Source: an uncultured Acidimicrobiaceae bacterium (lineage in GTDB: Bacteria; Actinomycetota; Acidimicrobiia; Acidimicrobiales; Ilumatobacteraceae). From it: a stretch of 64,000 nt of DNA. A program made the translations under genes and the position numbers. This document shows, piece by piece, positions 16,574-25,577 of this stretch (position 1 is the first letter of the stretch; every line of letters starts with the position of its first letter). The notes beneath the pieces were generated by a model. The model made no database searches, had not been told where the DNA came from, and worked only from the letters and a program-made list of their open reading frames with translations. The stretch covers positions 1 to 64,000 of the forward strand of contig CAIXIJ010000018.1 of the NCBI GenBank assembly GCA_903919455.1. The letters are read 5' to 3'.

Positions 16574-17665
16574 TCATGATGCGTTTCCAATGGCAGAGGC
16601 AGGATCGACCTTGGTGACCCTGCGGAGCGAGATGGCGCTGCCGAGCACAGCGGCCACCAGCAGACCGATGAACGTGGACACGAAACGGGCCGGCGTGAGC
16701 TGTAGGGGGATGCCCGACGGCAGCACCGAGGAGGCCAACACCGCCAGAACCGAACCGGCCGCGAAGGCGATGACCGCCACCACCACTGCCTGCAACACCA
16801 CGCCGACGAACAGTCGGCGAGTCGTGGCACCGATGGCCTTCAGCACGCCGTAGAGGCCGAGTCGCTCCAACGTGAGCAAGCTGAAGAAGAGTCCGACCAC
16901 CGCCAGCACGACGGCCAGCGTGGAGTAGATGATCTGGTTGAACGTGTCCTTCTGCTGCTTCACACCGGGCAGCGACAGCACGGCCTCGGGCTTGGTGAGC
17001 GACTTCGTGTCGCCGTCGGTGGCGGCGTCGATGGAGGTCACCAGATCGCCTGTTCCACGCACCGCGAGTGCCTGCACCACCGTGTCGCCCACCGCGGCAT
17101 CGGGGCGGTTCACGTTCTGCACCGACCGCCACGTGGAGAGGCTCACCCAGATCGTGCTCTGCAAGAGATACGAACTGTCGTCGACAAAGCCGATGATGGT
17201 GATGGGTGAACGCTGCGGGCCAATGAGCAGCGTGTCGCCCACCGACGCCCCTGCGTCCTGCAAACGCGAGTCGGCGATTCCCTCGCCCTCATTCGGCGGT
17301 GCCGGCACGCCCTTCGGGGGAAGTTCGTAGCCCGCCACGGCCACGTCGGCCAGTTTGGTCTCGCCGGGGATGACCGCTCCGAGCAACACAAAGCCCAAGC
17401 CTCCGACGTCCTGCACCCCCGGCGCCGCTTCCACCGTTGCGCGCTGCTCGGCCGTGATGCGGCTGCGTAGGAACGAGTCGCGAGCGCTTTCGGAGTACAC
17501 GAACACATCGGCGTTCTGGGCGCGAATGGCGCCGGTGGAACCGAGGTAGAGCCCATCCAACAGACCGCCGAGGAACAGCAGCAGCGTCGCGAGAAAGCCG
17601 AGAACCACGGTGGCCACCACGAAGCGTCCGGGCTGACGGCGTAGTTCCAGCAGCGGCAGGTTCAT
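16574..17665 (-). CDS. ABC transporter permease, FtsX/MacB fold
   Basis: 363 residues: one N-terminal helix (about 14-38), an extracytoplasmic domain of roughly 220 residues, then three helices (about 250-275, 295-320, 330-350). This is the standard MacB/FtsX permease layout. The cytoplasmic end LRRVTKVDPASAIG is the typical coupling tail. Its ATG overlaps the stop of the next permease by four bases. The two permeases are paralogues, suggesting a heterodimer driven by the downstream ATPase. Confidence 0.9.
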   Translation of the reverse strand: MNLPLLELRRQPGRFVVATVVLGFLATLLLFLGGLLDGLYLGSTGAIRAQNADVFVYSESARDSFLRSRITAEQRATVEAAPGVQDVGGLGFVLLGAVIPGETKLADVAVAGYELPPKGVPAPPNEGEGIADSRLQDAGASVGDTLLIGPQRSPITIIGFVDDSSYLLQSTIWVSLSTWRSVQNVNRPDAAVGDTVVQALAVRGTGDLVTSIDAATDGDTKSLTKPEAVLSLPGVKQQKDTFNQIIYSTLAVVLAVVGLFFSLLTLERLGLYGVLKAIGATTRRLFVGVVLQAVVVAVIAFAAGSVLAVLASSVLPSGIPLQLTPARFVSTFIGLLVAAVLGSAISLRRVTKVDPASAIGNAS

Positions 17666-18780
17666 ACGTTCACCCCCGCACCCGTGGTGGCCGACAACGG
17701 GTCGAGCCGCAGCACTCGTCGAACGGCGAACAGCGAAGTTCCCAATGCCAGCACCAACACGACCGCCGAGGTGACGAGCACTGGCAACAGCTCGACTTGC
17801 ACACCGAGGTTCTTCACGCCCTGGATCGACAGCGCGTACAGACCGAAGGCGATGACCGACCCCAGGAGCATGACGAAGACCACCTGCACCAGCAGCGCCT
17901 TCACCAAGGTGGATGCCCTCGCGCCGATGGCGCGCAGGAGCGTGAGTGCCGAGGCTTTCTGGAACGTGACGATCAAGAAGAACAGGCCGGTCACCAACGG
18001 CACGACCAGATAGAAGAGACCGAGAATCACCGCAAAACTCGACCGCACGCTGCTCACACCGGGCGACCCATCCACGGCCTGCTGACGCGTGAGCGCCTCC
18101 ACACCATCGACGCGATCGTTGATGCGGCGCACGGCTTCCTCCGGCGTCACACCCGGCTCCAGTTGCACGGCGGCGGCATTCGGCAGCACCACTCGGGCAT
18201 CGGGGTTCCTCGACGACTTCGCCTGCTGGAAGGTTTCGAATGCCGTGAACAGCACCGGCTGCACCGAGTAGTTGATGTCGCTCGCAACGCCCACCACGGT
18301 GATGAACACGCCGTCGGGCTGCACCTGCACCACGTCGCCGATGTCGAACCCATCGGCACGATCCTTCGAGCTCGCAACAGCCTCGCCAACGGTCTTGGGG
18401 AGACGACCGTCGATCAACGTCGTCGGCGCCCCCGCTCCGGACAACTGGTATCCGAAGATGACCGCGTCGCGCACCTCCCCACCAGCGGTGACGGTGAAGG
18501 TGCCCTCGCCCAACGGCGACACCGACGCAATACCCGGCACCTCGCCGATGGCCGCCAACTGATCCGGAAGGATCACCGTGCCATCGAGGTTTTTGCGGGC
18601 CTGATCGTTGTAGACCAACACCTCAGCCGATTGGTGTTTGAGGGCGCCGATGAACTGATTCACCAAGCCACCGAGCAGAGCCTGCTGGAACAGAATCAGA
18701 AAGACCAACAGCCCCACGGCGCCCGAGAGAAGGCCGAAGCGGAGCTTGGCCCGCTTCATCTCCTTCAGCGCCAGGAACAT
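17662..18780 (-). CDS. ABC transporter permease, FtsX/MacB fold (partner)
   Basis: 372 residues with the same one-plus-three helix arrangement as the adjacent permease: a helix at about 12-34 (FGLLSGAVGLLVFLILFQQ), an outside domain (about 35-250), then helices near 255-280, 305-330 and 340-360. The C-terminus (VRRVLRLDPLSATTGAG) resembles its partner. First gene of the three-gene transporter operon. No substrate-binding or membrane-fusion protein is adjacent. Confidence 0.9.
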   Translation of the reverse strand: MFLALKEMKRAKLRFGLLSGAVGLLVFLILFQQALLGGLVNQFIGALKHQSAEVLVYNDQARKNLDGTVILPDQLAAIGEVPGIASVSPLGEGTFTVTAGGEVRDAVIFGYQLSGAGAPTTLIDGRLPKTVGEAVASSKDRADGFDIGDVVQVQPDGVFITVVGVASDINYSVQPVLFTAFETFQQAKSSRNPDARVVLPNAAAVQLEPGVTPEEAVRRINDRVDGVEALTRQQAVDGSPGVSSVRSSFAVILGLFYLVVPLVTGLFFLIVTFQKASALTLLRAIGARASTLVKALLVQVVFVMLLGSVIAFGLYALSIQGVKNLGVQVELLPVLVTSAVVLVLALGTSLFAVRRVLRLDPLSATTGAGVNV

Positions 18781-18851
18781 GGCCCACAGGATGGCAGGGT
18801 TGGCGACCTTCGCAGCGCCACTCGGTTCGAAAACCCGCGACGCTCCGGAGG

Positions 18852-19928
18852 TCAGCGACCCGGATTCGCCGACAGGTGGTCGAAACGGCCCGAGGGTCGA
18901 ATGCGACGGTAGGCCTCCACCACAGGTGCCAACTCATCTGGCGCAGCGCCATGGAGGATGACACTGTCGGCACCGAGGTCCATCTGCCGAAGCACCTCGG
19001 CCGCGCACTGCTCAGGCGTGCCGGTGCCCGCCGCAGCCAACCACTCATCGGGGATCAGGGTGGCGACGTGCTCGAGTTCGGACGTCGTCGCTTTGCCGTC
19101 AAGCGCTCCGCGAAAACCTGCGACGAACGGGTCGGCCCGAAACGCTGCCAGCACCGCAGGATCCCAGCCATTCGTGCGCACCATCAGATCGCCGTACGCC
19201 TGCAGATACGTGGCCATGCGACCAACCGTCTTCTTCAGCCGCACATCGGCAGGCAACCAGTCGCCGATGACGGCCAGACAACTCCACACTCGCACCGCGT
19301 TCGGGTCGCGCCCGGCACGCTCGGCGCTGTCGCGCACCGTGGCCGCACAGCGCTGCAGGGTCTCGTCGGTGAAGAACGTGTGCAGCAGTACGGCATCGAA
19401 CGCCCGACCAGCCAACTTCAAGCTCTGCGGGCCGAACGCGCTGACCAGCAGCGGAATGTCTTCGTCGAACTCGGTGTCAAGCGCCAACACGGGCCACTTG
19501 CCTGCCGGCCCATCGTGGCCCACCACCACCTCGCCGCGCCACAGGCGGCGCATCAACCCGGCGACATCCTCCATCTGAGCAGTCGTGATCCGCGGCAAAC
19601 CATAGGCATCGAACATGCGGTCCATCCCTCGACCCAAACCGAGTGCGAAGCGGCCGCCCGTGAGCCGATGCATCGTGGTGGCATAACTGGCGGTCACGAT
19701 CGGATGGCGCGTGTTGTGGTTCGTGACGCCGGTGGTGATGCCCATCGTGCGAGTCACTGCTGCTGCAGCGCCCGACAACGTGACGACCTCTTTGATGTTG
19801 AAGCGTTCGCTGAGGAACACCGAACCGAAGCCCAGCGCCTCGCCATCGCGACACTCGGTGAGCAGATCGGCGGGCGACTTGGGGGCGCCGGGTAGTCCGT
19901 AGAAGGCAAGCTCAGGCAGTTGGTCCAC
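18852..19928 (-). CDS. LLM-class, probably F420-dependent oxidoreductase
   Basis: About 358 residues with the luciferase-like TIM barrel. Family features visible: DLLTECRDGEALGFGSVFLSER, TTGVTNHNTRHPIV, LTGGRFALGLGRG and VSAFGPQSLKLAGRAFD. In actinobacteria this class usually uses coenzyme F420, which fits the second F420-type protein at 45.5 kb. The start is uncertain: GTG 19928 or TTG 19937, neither with a clear ribosome-binding site. It lies downstream of the Asp-rich secreted protein gene and upstream of the ABC operon, all on the minus strand. Confidence 0.85.
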   Translation of the reverse strand: MDQLPELAFYGLPGAPKSPADLLTECRDGEALGFGSVFLSERFNIKEVVTLSGAAAAVTRTMGITTGVTNHNTRHPIVTASYATTMHRLTGGRFALGLGRGMDRMFDAYGLPRITTAQMEDVAGLMRRLWRGEVVVGHDGPAGKWPVLALDTEFDEDIPLLVSAFGPQSLKLAGRAFDAVLLHTFFTDETLQRCAATVRDSAERAGRDPNAVRVWSCLAVIGDWLPADVRLKKTVGRMATYLQAYGDLMVRTNGWDPAVLAAFRADPFVAGFRGALDGKATTSELEHVATLIPDEWLAAAGTGTPEQCAAEVLRQMDLGADSVILHGAAPDELAPVVEAYRRIRPSGRFDHLSANPGR

Positions 19929-19948
19929 GACGACCAACGTACGCCGCG

Positions 19949-20692
19949 TCAGGGCGCAGTGTCGTCGCTGGAGTGACCGCTGCCCTTGCCACTGCCCTTG
20001 CCCTTGCCCTTGCCCTTGCCACTGCCCTTACCACTGCCCTTGCCACTGTCGTCGTCGACCGTGGTAGCCGGAGCGTCGCTCGAGGTGGCGGGCGAACTGT
20101 TCGACACGGTCGTCGAGCTGTCGTCACTGCCGTGACCGCCACCGTTCGAGCCACTGTGTGAGCCACTGCCATCCGAGCTGTCATCGTCATCGATGGTCGA
20201 GCCAGTGGCGCTGTCGTCATCGTCATCATCATCGATGCTGGAACCGGTGACGCTGTCATCGCCGTGATCATCGTCGTCGTCGATGCTCGACCCAGTTGCA
20301 CTGTCGTCGCAGCTGTCGTCGCCCGCTGGGGCCATCAGCGTGTCGACCACCGAAGTGTCCGAGCTCTGATCCTCCACCGACGTGTCGGTCGAGCCCGCCG
20401 AGCACTCATCGTCGCCCGTCACGAGCGATGAGGCCGGCAAGCTGTCCGCCGTCGTCGCCGAAGTGGCGACGTCTGAAGTAGTGGTGCCCTCACCGGTACC
20501 AGACGGAACAGCACCCGCCGTGCCGTCCGCCTCCGTCGTGGTATCGGTCACGAGCGTCGGGAGCGTGGTGCTCTCCGGGCTCGAGAAGGGCGTAGGAAGG
20601 GCGCCGCCCGCTGCCGCCGCAGCGGTACCCGCGATCAACACGGTCGAGACCACGATGATGGTCGCTCGCTTGGTGATTCGAGTGGTGAACAT
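19949..20692 (-). CDS. Secreted low-complexity protein with Asp-rich repeats and Gly/Lys tail
   Basis: 247 residues, no known fold recognised. A signal peptide or anchor occupies about 6-30 (ATIIVVSTVLIAGTAAAAAGG). A Thr/Ser/Ala-rich stretch follows, with two Cys (DDECSAG, DSCDDS). Then come three imperfect repeats of the form D(S/A)xTGS(S/T)IDDDD, very acidic and able in principle to bind Ca2+. The end alternates GSGKGSGKGKGK and is strongly basic. ATG 20692 has GGGAGAG upstream. The surface protein is thus bipolar in charge, acidic then basic. Adhesion or matrix function is a guess. Confidence 0.75.
   Translation of the reverse strand: MFTTRITKRATIIVVSTVLIAGTAAAAAGGALPTPFSSPESTTLPTLVTDTTTEADGTAGAVPSGTGEGTTTSDVATSATTADSLPASSLVTGDDECSAGSTDTSVEDQSSDTSVVDTLMAPAGDDSCDDSATGSSIDDDDDHGDDSVTGSSIDDDDDDDSATGSTIDDDDSSDGSGSHSGSNGGGHGSDDSSTTVSNSSPATSSDAPATTVDDDSGKGSGKGSGKGKGKGKGSGKGSGHSSDDTAP
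19981..20047. repeat. Tandem 6-bp repeat TGCCCT encoding the Gly-Lys tail
   Basis: Eleven or so copies of a six-base unit (tgccct/tgccac variants) encode alternating GK and GS dipeptides on the minus strand. The in-frame six-base unit could change copy number by slippage without disrupting the gene. Confidence 0.8.
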
Positions 20693-20844
20693 TTGATTGA
20701 CTCTCCCGTAGTCGTTCAGTGCCCGTTCGGCGTTTCCTGGTGACGTCTCCCGCGACATCGGGATGAGTATGGATCCGCTTGGGCTGCCAGCGGCATCGGA
20801 AATAGCCGAAGGGGTCGAATGACCTATTCGGTACTGTCTGGCCG

Positions 20845-21816
20845 ATGGAGACCGTCGACTTTCGCCCACTGCTCCCCGCCGACCTCCCTGCGATCGCGGC
20901 GCTCATTCTTCGCTCGTATGCGCACGACGGCGTGCAGCGCTCGACGGAGGTGGAAGAACTCGCGGAGGAACTCGACGACGACGCAGTGGTGCTCGCTACC
21001 GACACCCGAGTCGCCGAGATCAACGGCGAACTTGCTGCTTACGCCTACACGTTCCACCTGCCCAGCGAGGTGCGCGAAGAGCGCTGCTACATCTTCGGTG
21101 AGGTCGACCCGGCGTTTCGGCGGCGCGGTATCGGCACCGCGTTGATGCAGTGGGCGCTACCTCGCGCCGAAGAGCAACTGCGCTCCACGGGCAGGCAATT
21201 GCCCCAGTTCATCCGCACCGATCGTTACGACTACATCGATGGCGCGCACGTGTTGTTCGCTCAGATGGGTATGCGACCCGTGCGCTACATGGAGGAACTG
21301 TTGCGACCTCTCGCCGACCTGCCGCCCCTCACCGTGCCGTCGGGCGTGCACATCGTGCCCTGGCCGGTCGATCGCGACGAGGAGATCCGCATCGCGAAGA
21401 ACATCGCGTTCGCCGACCACTGGGGTTCAACCCCGACCGCGCCGATGCATTGGGATCATTCCGTTCGCGGCTACGGGGCACGGCCAGACCTGTCGTTCGT
21501 CGCACTCGATGCGCACGACCGCGTAGTGGCGCACTGTCTGAACAAGCGCTATCCGAGCGACGACGACACCACCGGTCGGAGCGATGGATGGATCGACAAC
21601 CTCGGCACCCTGCCCGAGTGGCGGGGCAAGGGCATTGCAGCAGCGCTCGTGACGCACTCGCTCCATGCGTTCGCCACGGCCGGTTTCTCCCACGCTTCCA
21701 TTGGTGTGGACAGCGAGAACCCAAGCGGTGCAGCTGCCCTCTACCGGCGGTTGGGGTTCGGCCTCCATCAGCGCTCGATCACCCACGAGATCGCACTGCC
21801 CGACACCCGCGCCTAG
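20845..21816 (+). CDS. Tandem-GNAT acetyltransferase, mycothiol synthase-like layout
   Basis: 323 residues with two GNAT domains. The first (about 1-150) has the acetyl-CoA loop as FRRRGIGTALMQWAL; the second (about 165-320) has WRGKGIAAALVTHSLHAF followed by a conserved NPSGAAALYRRLGF. Two-GNAT proteins of this size include mycothiol synthase MshD, which acetylates Cys-GlcN-Ins in actinobacteria, but other tandem-GNAT proteins share the layout. The call is therefore acetyltransferase, with MshD as one possibility. It is 10 bases upstream of the aldehyde dehydrogenase, probably one operon. Confidence 0.8.
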   Translation: METVDFRPLLPADLPAIAALILRSYAHDGVQRSTEVEELAEELDDDAVVLATDTRVAEINGELAAYAYTFHLPSEVREERCYIFGEVDPAFRRRGIGTALMQWALPRAEEQLRSTGRQLPQFIRTDRYDYIDGAHVLFAQMGMRPVRYMEELLRPLADLPPLTVPSGVHIVPWPVDRDEEIRIAKNIAFADHWGSTPTAPMHWDHSVRGYGARPDLSFVALDAHDRVVAHCLNKRYPSDDDTTGRSDGWIDNLGTLPEWRGKGIAAALVTHSLHAFATAGFSHASIGVDSENPSGAAALYRRLGFGLHQRSITHEIALPDTRA

Positions 21817-21826
21817 GGTTTCGGGC

Positions 21827-23284
21827 ATGGAGTTCATCACCACCCCGCTCGACGACATCGCCCCGAAGGTGCTTGCGGCCCGCGCCGCGTTCGAAAAGGG
21901 CACCACTCGCCCTGCAGCGTGGCGCATCGCCACTCTGAAGCGCATGCGATCGCTGTTGGAAGCGCGCGAAGAGCGCTTGCTTGATGCACTCGTCGCCGAC
22001 TTCGGCAAGCCGCGTGCCGAGGCCTGGCTCACTGAGATCGGGTTCACCGTCGGCGACATCGACCACACGCTGGCGAACCTGGCGTTGTGGATGAAGCCCG
22101 ATCGCGTCGGCACCCCGGTTGCGTTCAAGCCCGGCAGCTCGCACATCATCTCGGAACCCGTGGGTGTGGTGTGCGACATCGCCCCGTGGAACTACCCGGT
22201 GCAGTTGCTCCTGGTACCGATGGTCGCCGCAATCGCGGCTGGCAACGCCGTAGTGGCCAAGCCCAGCGAACTGGCACCGCACACCGCCGCCGAACTCGTG
22301 GACCTCATCGAGGCCATCGGCGACCCGGCCGTCACCGTGGTGCAGGGCGGGGTGGCCGAGACCACCGAACTCCTCGCCCAGCGCTTCGACCACATCATCT
22401 ACACCGGCAACAGCCGCGTTGCCCGCATCGTGATGCGGGCTGCCGCCGAGCACCTCACGCCCGTCACTCTGGAACTCGGCGGGAAGAGCCCGGCCATCGT
22501 CAGCCGCAACGCGAACATCGCGGTCGCGGCGAAGCGCATCGCGTGGGGCAAGTTCGTGAACGCCGGCCAGACCTGCATCGCCCCCGACTACGTCCTGGTG
22601 GAGGAGTCGGTGCACGACGAGCTGGTGGCCGCGATGGGCAAGGCCGTGGAGGAGTTCTACGGCACCGACGTGCAGGCCAGCGCCGACTTCACGCGCATCG
22701 TGAACGAGCCGCACTTCCACCGCCTGGAGAAGTTGCTGCACAACGGCACCGTCGCCGTTGGAGGACAGAGCGATGTCGACACCCGCTACATCGCCCCCAC
22801 CGTGCTCACCGGTATCACCAAGGACGACCCGGTGATGGCCGAGGAGATTTTCGGACCCATCCTTCCCGTCATTTCGGTGCAGTCGCTCGACGAGGCCATC
22901 GGCTTCGTGAAGGACGGTTCAGCAATGGGCGACAAGCCGCTGGCGCTGTACACCTTTAGCGAGAGCGATGCCGAGAACGACAAGGTGGTCGCCGAGTGCA
23001 CCAGTGGCGGCGCGTGCGTGAACGGCACGCTGTTCCACATCAGCAACCCGCACCTGCCCTTCGGCGGCGTTGGCGAGAGTGGCATGGGCTCCTATCACGG
23101 CAAGTTCGGATTCGACGCGTTCAGCCACCAGCGCGGCGTGCACACTCGTTCTACGAAGATCGACCCGTCGTTCACCTACCCGCCCTACACGGCCAAGAAG
23201 TTCAAGCTCATCCGCAAGGGCATGTCCATGTCTGACCCGCGCGACGTGGTTGCCAAGGCCCGCGGCTGGTTCCACAAAGCCTGA
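21827..23284 (+). CDS. NAD(P)-dependent aldehyde dehydrogenase
   Basis: 485 residues of the ALDH superfamily, closest in style to the class 3/coniferyl-type enzymes. Motifs: APWNYPVQL, AAGNAVVAKPSE, nucleotide-binding YTGNSRVAR, catalytic Glu in LELGGKSP, catalytic Cys in NAGQTCIAPDYV, and the C-terminal LPFGGVGESGMGSYHGK. It oxidises an aldehyde to the acid with NAD(P)+; the substrate cannot be told. The start at 21827 lies just behind the GNAT stop; an upstream in-frame extension overlaps the GNAT gene and is rejected. Confidence 0.92.
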   Translation: MEFITTPLDDIAPKVLAARAAFEKGTTRPAAWRIATLKRMRSLLEAREERLLDALVADFGKPRAEAWLTEIGFTVGDIDHTLANLALWMKPDRVGTPVAFKPGSSHIISEPVGVVCDIAPWNYPVQLLLVPMVAAIAAGNAVVAKPSELAPHTAAELVDLIEAIGDPAVTVVQGGVAETTELLAQRFDHIIYTGNSRVARIVMRAAAEHLTPVTLELGGKSPAIVSRNANIAVAAKRIAWGKFVNAGQTCIAPDYVLVEESVHDELVAAMGKAVEEFYGTDVQASADFTRIVNEPHFHRLEKLLHNGTVAVGGQSDVDTRYIAPTVLTGITKDDPVMAEEIFGPILPVISVQSLDEAIGFVKDGSAMGDKPLALYTFSESDAENDKVVAECTSGGACVNGTLFHISNPHLPFGGVGESGMGSYHGKFGFDAFSHQRGVHTRSTKIDPSFTYPPYTAKKFKLIRKGMSMSDPRDVVAKARGWFHKA

Positions 23285-23294
23285 GCCTCGCCCC

Positions 23295-23873
23295 TCAGGG
23301 GGTGAGCATCATCGTGACGTGCTTGGCGAGGTTCTCGATGCCGGTGCCCTTCGACGCGCTCACCCACATGATGTCGCCCTGGTCGAGGTCGGCCCCCTTG
23401 GCCAGTTCCTTCTTGCGGGTGGCGAGCTTGCTGGGCTTCACCTTGTCGAGCTTGGTGGCCACCACGGTGTGGGGAACTTCGCTCTGGCGCAGCCAGTCGA
23501 GCATCTGCACATCGAGCTTGGTGGGCCCGATCTCGCCATCAACCAGCACGTACACCAGCACCAGTTCTTCGCGGTCGATGAGGTAGTCCTCGATCATCCG
23601 CTGCCAGCCAACCTTCTCTCGGCCCGGCACCTTGGCGTAGCCATACCCGGGTAGGTCGACGACGGTGGCCGAGTTCGGCAGCCGGAACATGTTCAGGAGC
23701 TGTGTGCGGCCCGGGGTGTTCGACACTCTCGCCAACTGCTTGCGGTTGGCAAGGGCGTTGATGAGCGACGACTTGCCCACATTGCTGCGACCCACAAAAG
23801 CCACTTCGCACGGCGACTCCGGAAGGTCGACGTGGCGTTTGGCGGAGGTGACGAAGGTGAACTGCAGCGGCAT
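23295..23873 (-). CDS. engB: Ribosome biogenesis GTP-binding protein EngB/YsxC
   Basis: About 192 residues, the usual length. G1 GRSNVGKSS, G2 Thr in SNTPGRTQ, G3 DLPGYGYAKV and G4 TKLDK are intact, and the conserved LVDGEIGPTKLDVQM follows. EngB assists assembly of the large ribosomal subunit. ATG 23873 gives the standard MPLQFTFVTSAK start; a GTG at 23903 overlaps the stop of the upstream apbE-like gene and would add ten residues. It is convergent with the aldehyde dehydrogenase. Confidence 0.93.
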   Translation of the reverse strand: MPLQFTFVTSAKRHVDLPESPCEVAFVGRSNVGKSSLINALANRKQLARVSNTPGRTQLLNMFRLPNSATVVDLPGYGYAKVPGREKVGWQRMIEDYLIDREELVLVYVLVDGEIGPTKLDVQMLDWLRQSEVPHTVVATKLDKVKPSKLATRKKELAKGADLDQGDIMWVSASKGTGIENLAKHVTMMLTP

Positions 23874-23902
23874 GACGGATTCATCCTGCCAGCGAAGCTG
23901 CA

Positions 23903-24670
23903 CTAACGCGCGAGATGGGCGTCGAACTGGTCGGTGGTGAACATTTCGCCGTCATGCGTCATCACACACGCGCTGTAGCCCGGATACCGATCCAGCCAGG
24001 CAAGACCCGGCAGTCCCATCACGTACACGGTGGTGGCGAACGCGTCGGCCTCGGCGATAGAGGGACCCACCACGGTGACGCCAGCCAGGTCGGTGACCGG
24101 CAGCCCGTCGCGAGGATCGAGAATGTGGGCACCACGCTCGTAACTACCCGACGTGGCGATGCCCATCGGGCCCTCGGCCTCGAGCACGATCGAAATGGCG
24201 GCCGGATCGTCGGGGTGACGAATACCGATGCGCCACGGTGCACCGTCGTGGTTCCGGCCGCCGAGCGCCATGTCGCCACCGCAGTTGATGCAGTAGTCGT
24301 GCACACCTTGCGCCTCCACCAATGCAGCCGCTCGTTCGATGGACCAACCCTTCACGTAGCCGCACGGGTCGAAGCGGGTGCCGTTGGGAGAGGGCAGGTT
24401 CCACACATCGAAAACACCATCGGTCTCCGAGATCAGCTCCTCGCAGCGCCGCAGCACCTCGAGTACATCGTCGGTGAGATCCGGGTCGCCTGGCCCCACC
24501 TCTCCCCTGCCGATCCTGCTGATGGGGCTGTCGTTCTTGTAGGGGCTGAACACATCGTCGACCTCATGGAACCATGCCACCAGCTCCTCGATGATCGACC
24601 AATCGTGGGAGTCCACGATGTCGATGCTCACGGTCGTGCCCATCACGGCCTCGACGTGGTGCAGCGCCAT
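23903..24670 (-). CDS. apbE: FAD:protein FMN transferase (ApbE family)
   Basis: 255 residues, lacking a signal peptide, so it probably acts in the cytoplasm or is moved by another route. ApbE attaches FMN covalently to a Thr/Ser of target proteins. Motifs: MGTTVSIDI, DPCGYVKGWSIERA, NCGGDMALGG, ATSGSYERG, HILDPRDG and the metal-site Asp in IAEADAFATTVYVMG. The gene follows the FMN-binding protein with an eight-base gap, and a ferric-reductase-like cytochrome precedes that, so enzyme and substrate are encoded together. Confidence 0.93.
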   Translation of the reverse strand: MALHHVEAVMGTTVSIDIVDSHDWSIIEELVAWFHEVDDVFSPYKNDSPISRIGRGEVGPGDPDLTDDVLEVLRRCEELISETDGVFDVWNLPSPNGTRFDPCGYVKGWSIERAAALVEAQGVHDYCINCGGDMALGGRNHDGAPWRIGIRHPDDPAAISIVLEAEGPMGIATSGSYERGAHILDPRDGLPVTDLAGVTVVGPSIAEADAFATTVYVMGLPGLAWLDRYPGYSACVMTHDGEMFTTDQFDAHLAR

Positions 24671-24678
24671 GTGTGGGC

Positions 24679-25560
24679 TCAGCCCGTGATGCCGGATTGG
24701 GCCTTGGCCACGTCGAGCGCCGACTGCAGCGACTGGTAGTAGCTGTTCGAGGTGTAGGTGGCACCGCCGACGCCGTTGATGTTCGAGCCCTGGGCCTGCA
24801 CGGCCTCGCTGATGAGAATCGGCAACGCGTACTGGTTGATGCGGATGCTGCGGCGATCGCCATCGGGGTAGCGAAGGATCTGCACGTCGGTGAGCTGACC
24901 ACCGGCGTACACGACCTGCACCTGGACGGTGCCGAAGCGGTTCCGCGAGCCGTCACCCACGTAGGTGCCGTCCTTGACGGAGTTGGCCACCGGTGCCGCC
25001 GTCGTGGGGGCTGCAGTGGCCGGGGTAACGACTCCAGCAACCGCAACCGTGGTGGCCGGGGCAACGGTGGTGGCCGGGGCAGCAGTGGCCGGAGTGAGCG
25101 CCAGCCCACCAGCGGCAACGGTGCCTCCGGTGAGGATCACCGAGTCGGAGGTGTTGCCGTCCTGCTGGGCGAACAGACCCACCAGGGCGGCCGTGCTGGC
25201 CACGCTGACGGCGAGCGCCGCCACCTTGCTGGAAGCAGCAGGCTTGCCCTTGCGGCCGGCAGCTGGCACCGGCCGGGCATCGGGAACTCCGGCCTTCGCG
25301 GCGCGAGCAGCAGCGGCACGAGCGGTAGCGGCAGCGAGCTTGGCCTCCTGGGAACCCGGAGCCGGGGCGGGGCCACTGGCCTTCGCAGCGTTTGCAGTGC
25401 TGGCAGCCTTGGCAGCCGTACCAGGGGCGGGCGGCGGCAGCTGCGCACCGGCGGGCCGACGCTGACCCAGGGTCTCGAGGCGCTGCAGCAACAACGGATC
25501 GATTGGCGGACGCACGCCCTTGTTACCGGGCTTCTTGTTCGAGGGGGTCTGCTTCGACAT
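24679..25560 (-). CDS. Membrane-anchored FMN-binding domain protein
   Basis: 293 residues. The cytoplasmic N-terminus (1-115) is Pro/Ala/Lys-rich with an Ala-rich helix; one membrane segment follows (about 112-130, VAALAVSVASTAALVGLFA), then an Ala/Thr/Pro linker and the FMN-binding domain (about 195-293). GVGGATYTSNSYYQSLQSAL carries the (S/G)GATxT-type flavinylation site, with Thr as the likely FMN acceptor. KDGTYVGDG and GQLTDVQILRYPDGDRRS open the domain. With the cytochrome upstream and ApbE downstream it probably passes electrons across or along the outer face of the membrane. Confidence 0.88.
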   Translation of the reverse strand: MSKQTPSNKKPGNKGVRPPIDPLLLQRLETLGQRRPAGAQLPPPAPGTAAKAASTANAAKASGPAPAPGSQEAKLAAATARAAAARAAKAGVPDARPVPAAGRKGKPAASSKVAALAVSVASTAALVGLFAQQDGNTSDSVILTGGTVAAGGLALTPATAAPATTVAPATTVAVAGVVTPATAAPTTAAPVANSVKDGTYVGDGSRNRFGTVQVQVVYAGGQLTDVQILRYPDGDRRSIRINQYALPILISEAVQAQGSNINGVGGATYTSNSYYQSLQSALDVAKAQSGITG

Positions 25561-25577
25561 GGTGCTGGTGCTTTCGG

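Noticed and set aside
19981..20047. Possible CRISPR-like or minisatellite array
   Set aside because: The unit is six bases with no spacers and lies in frame inside a coding sequence as Gly-Lys codons.
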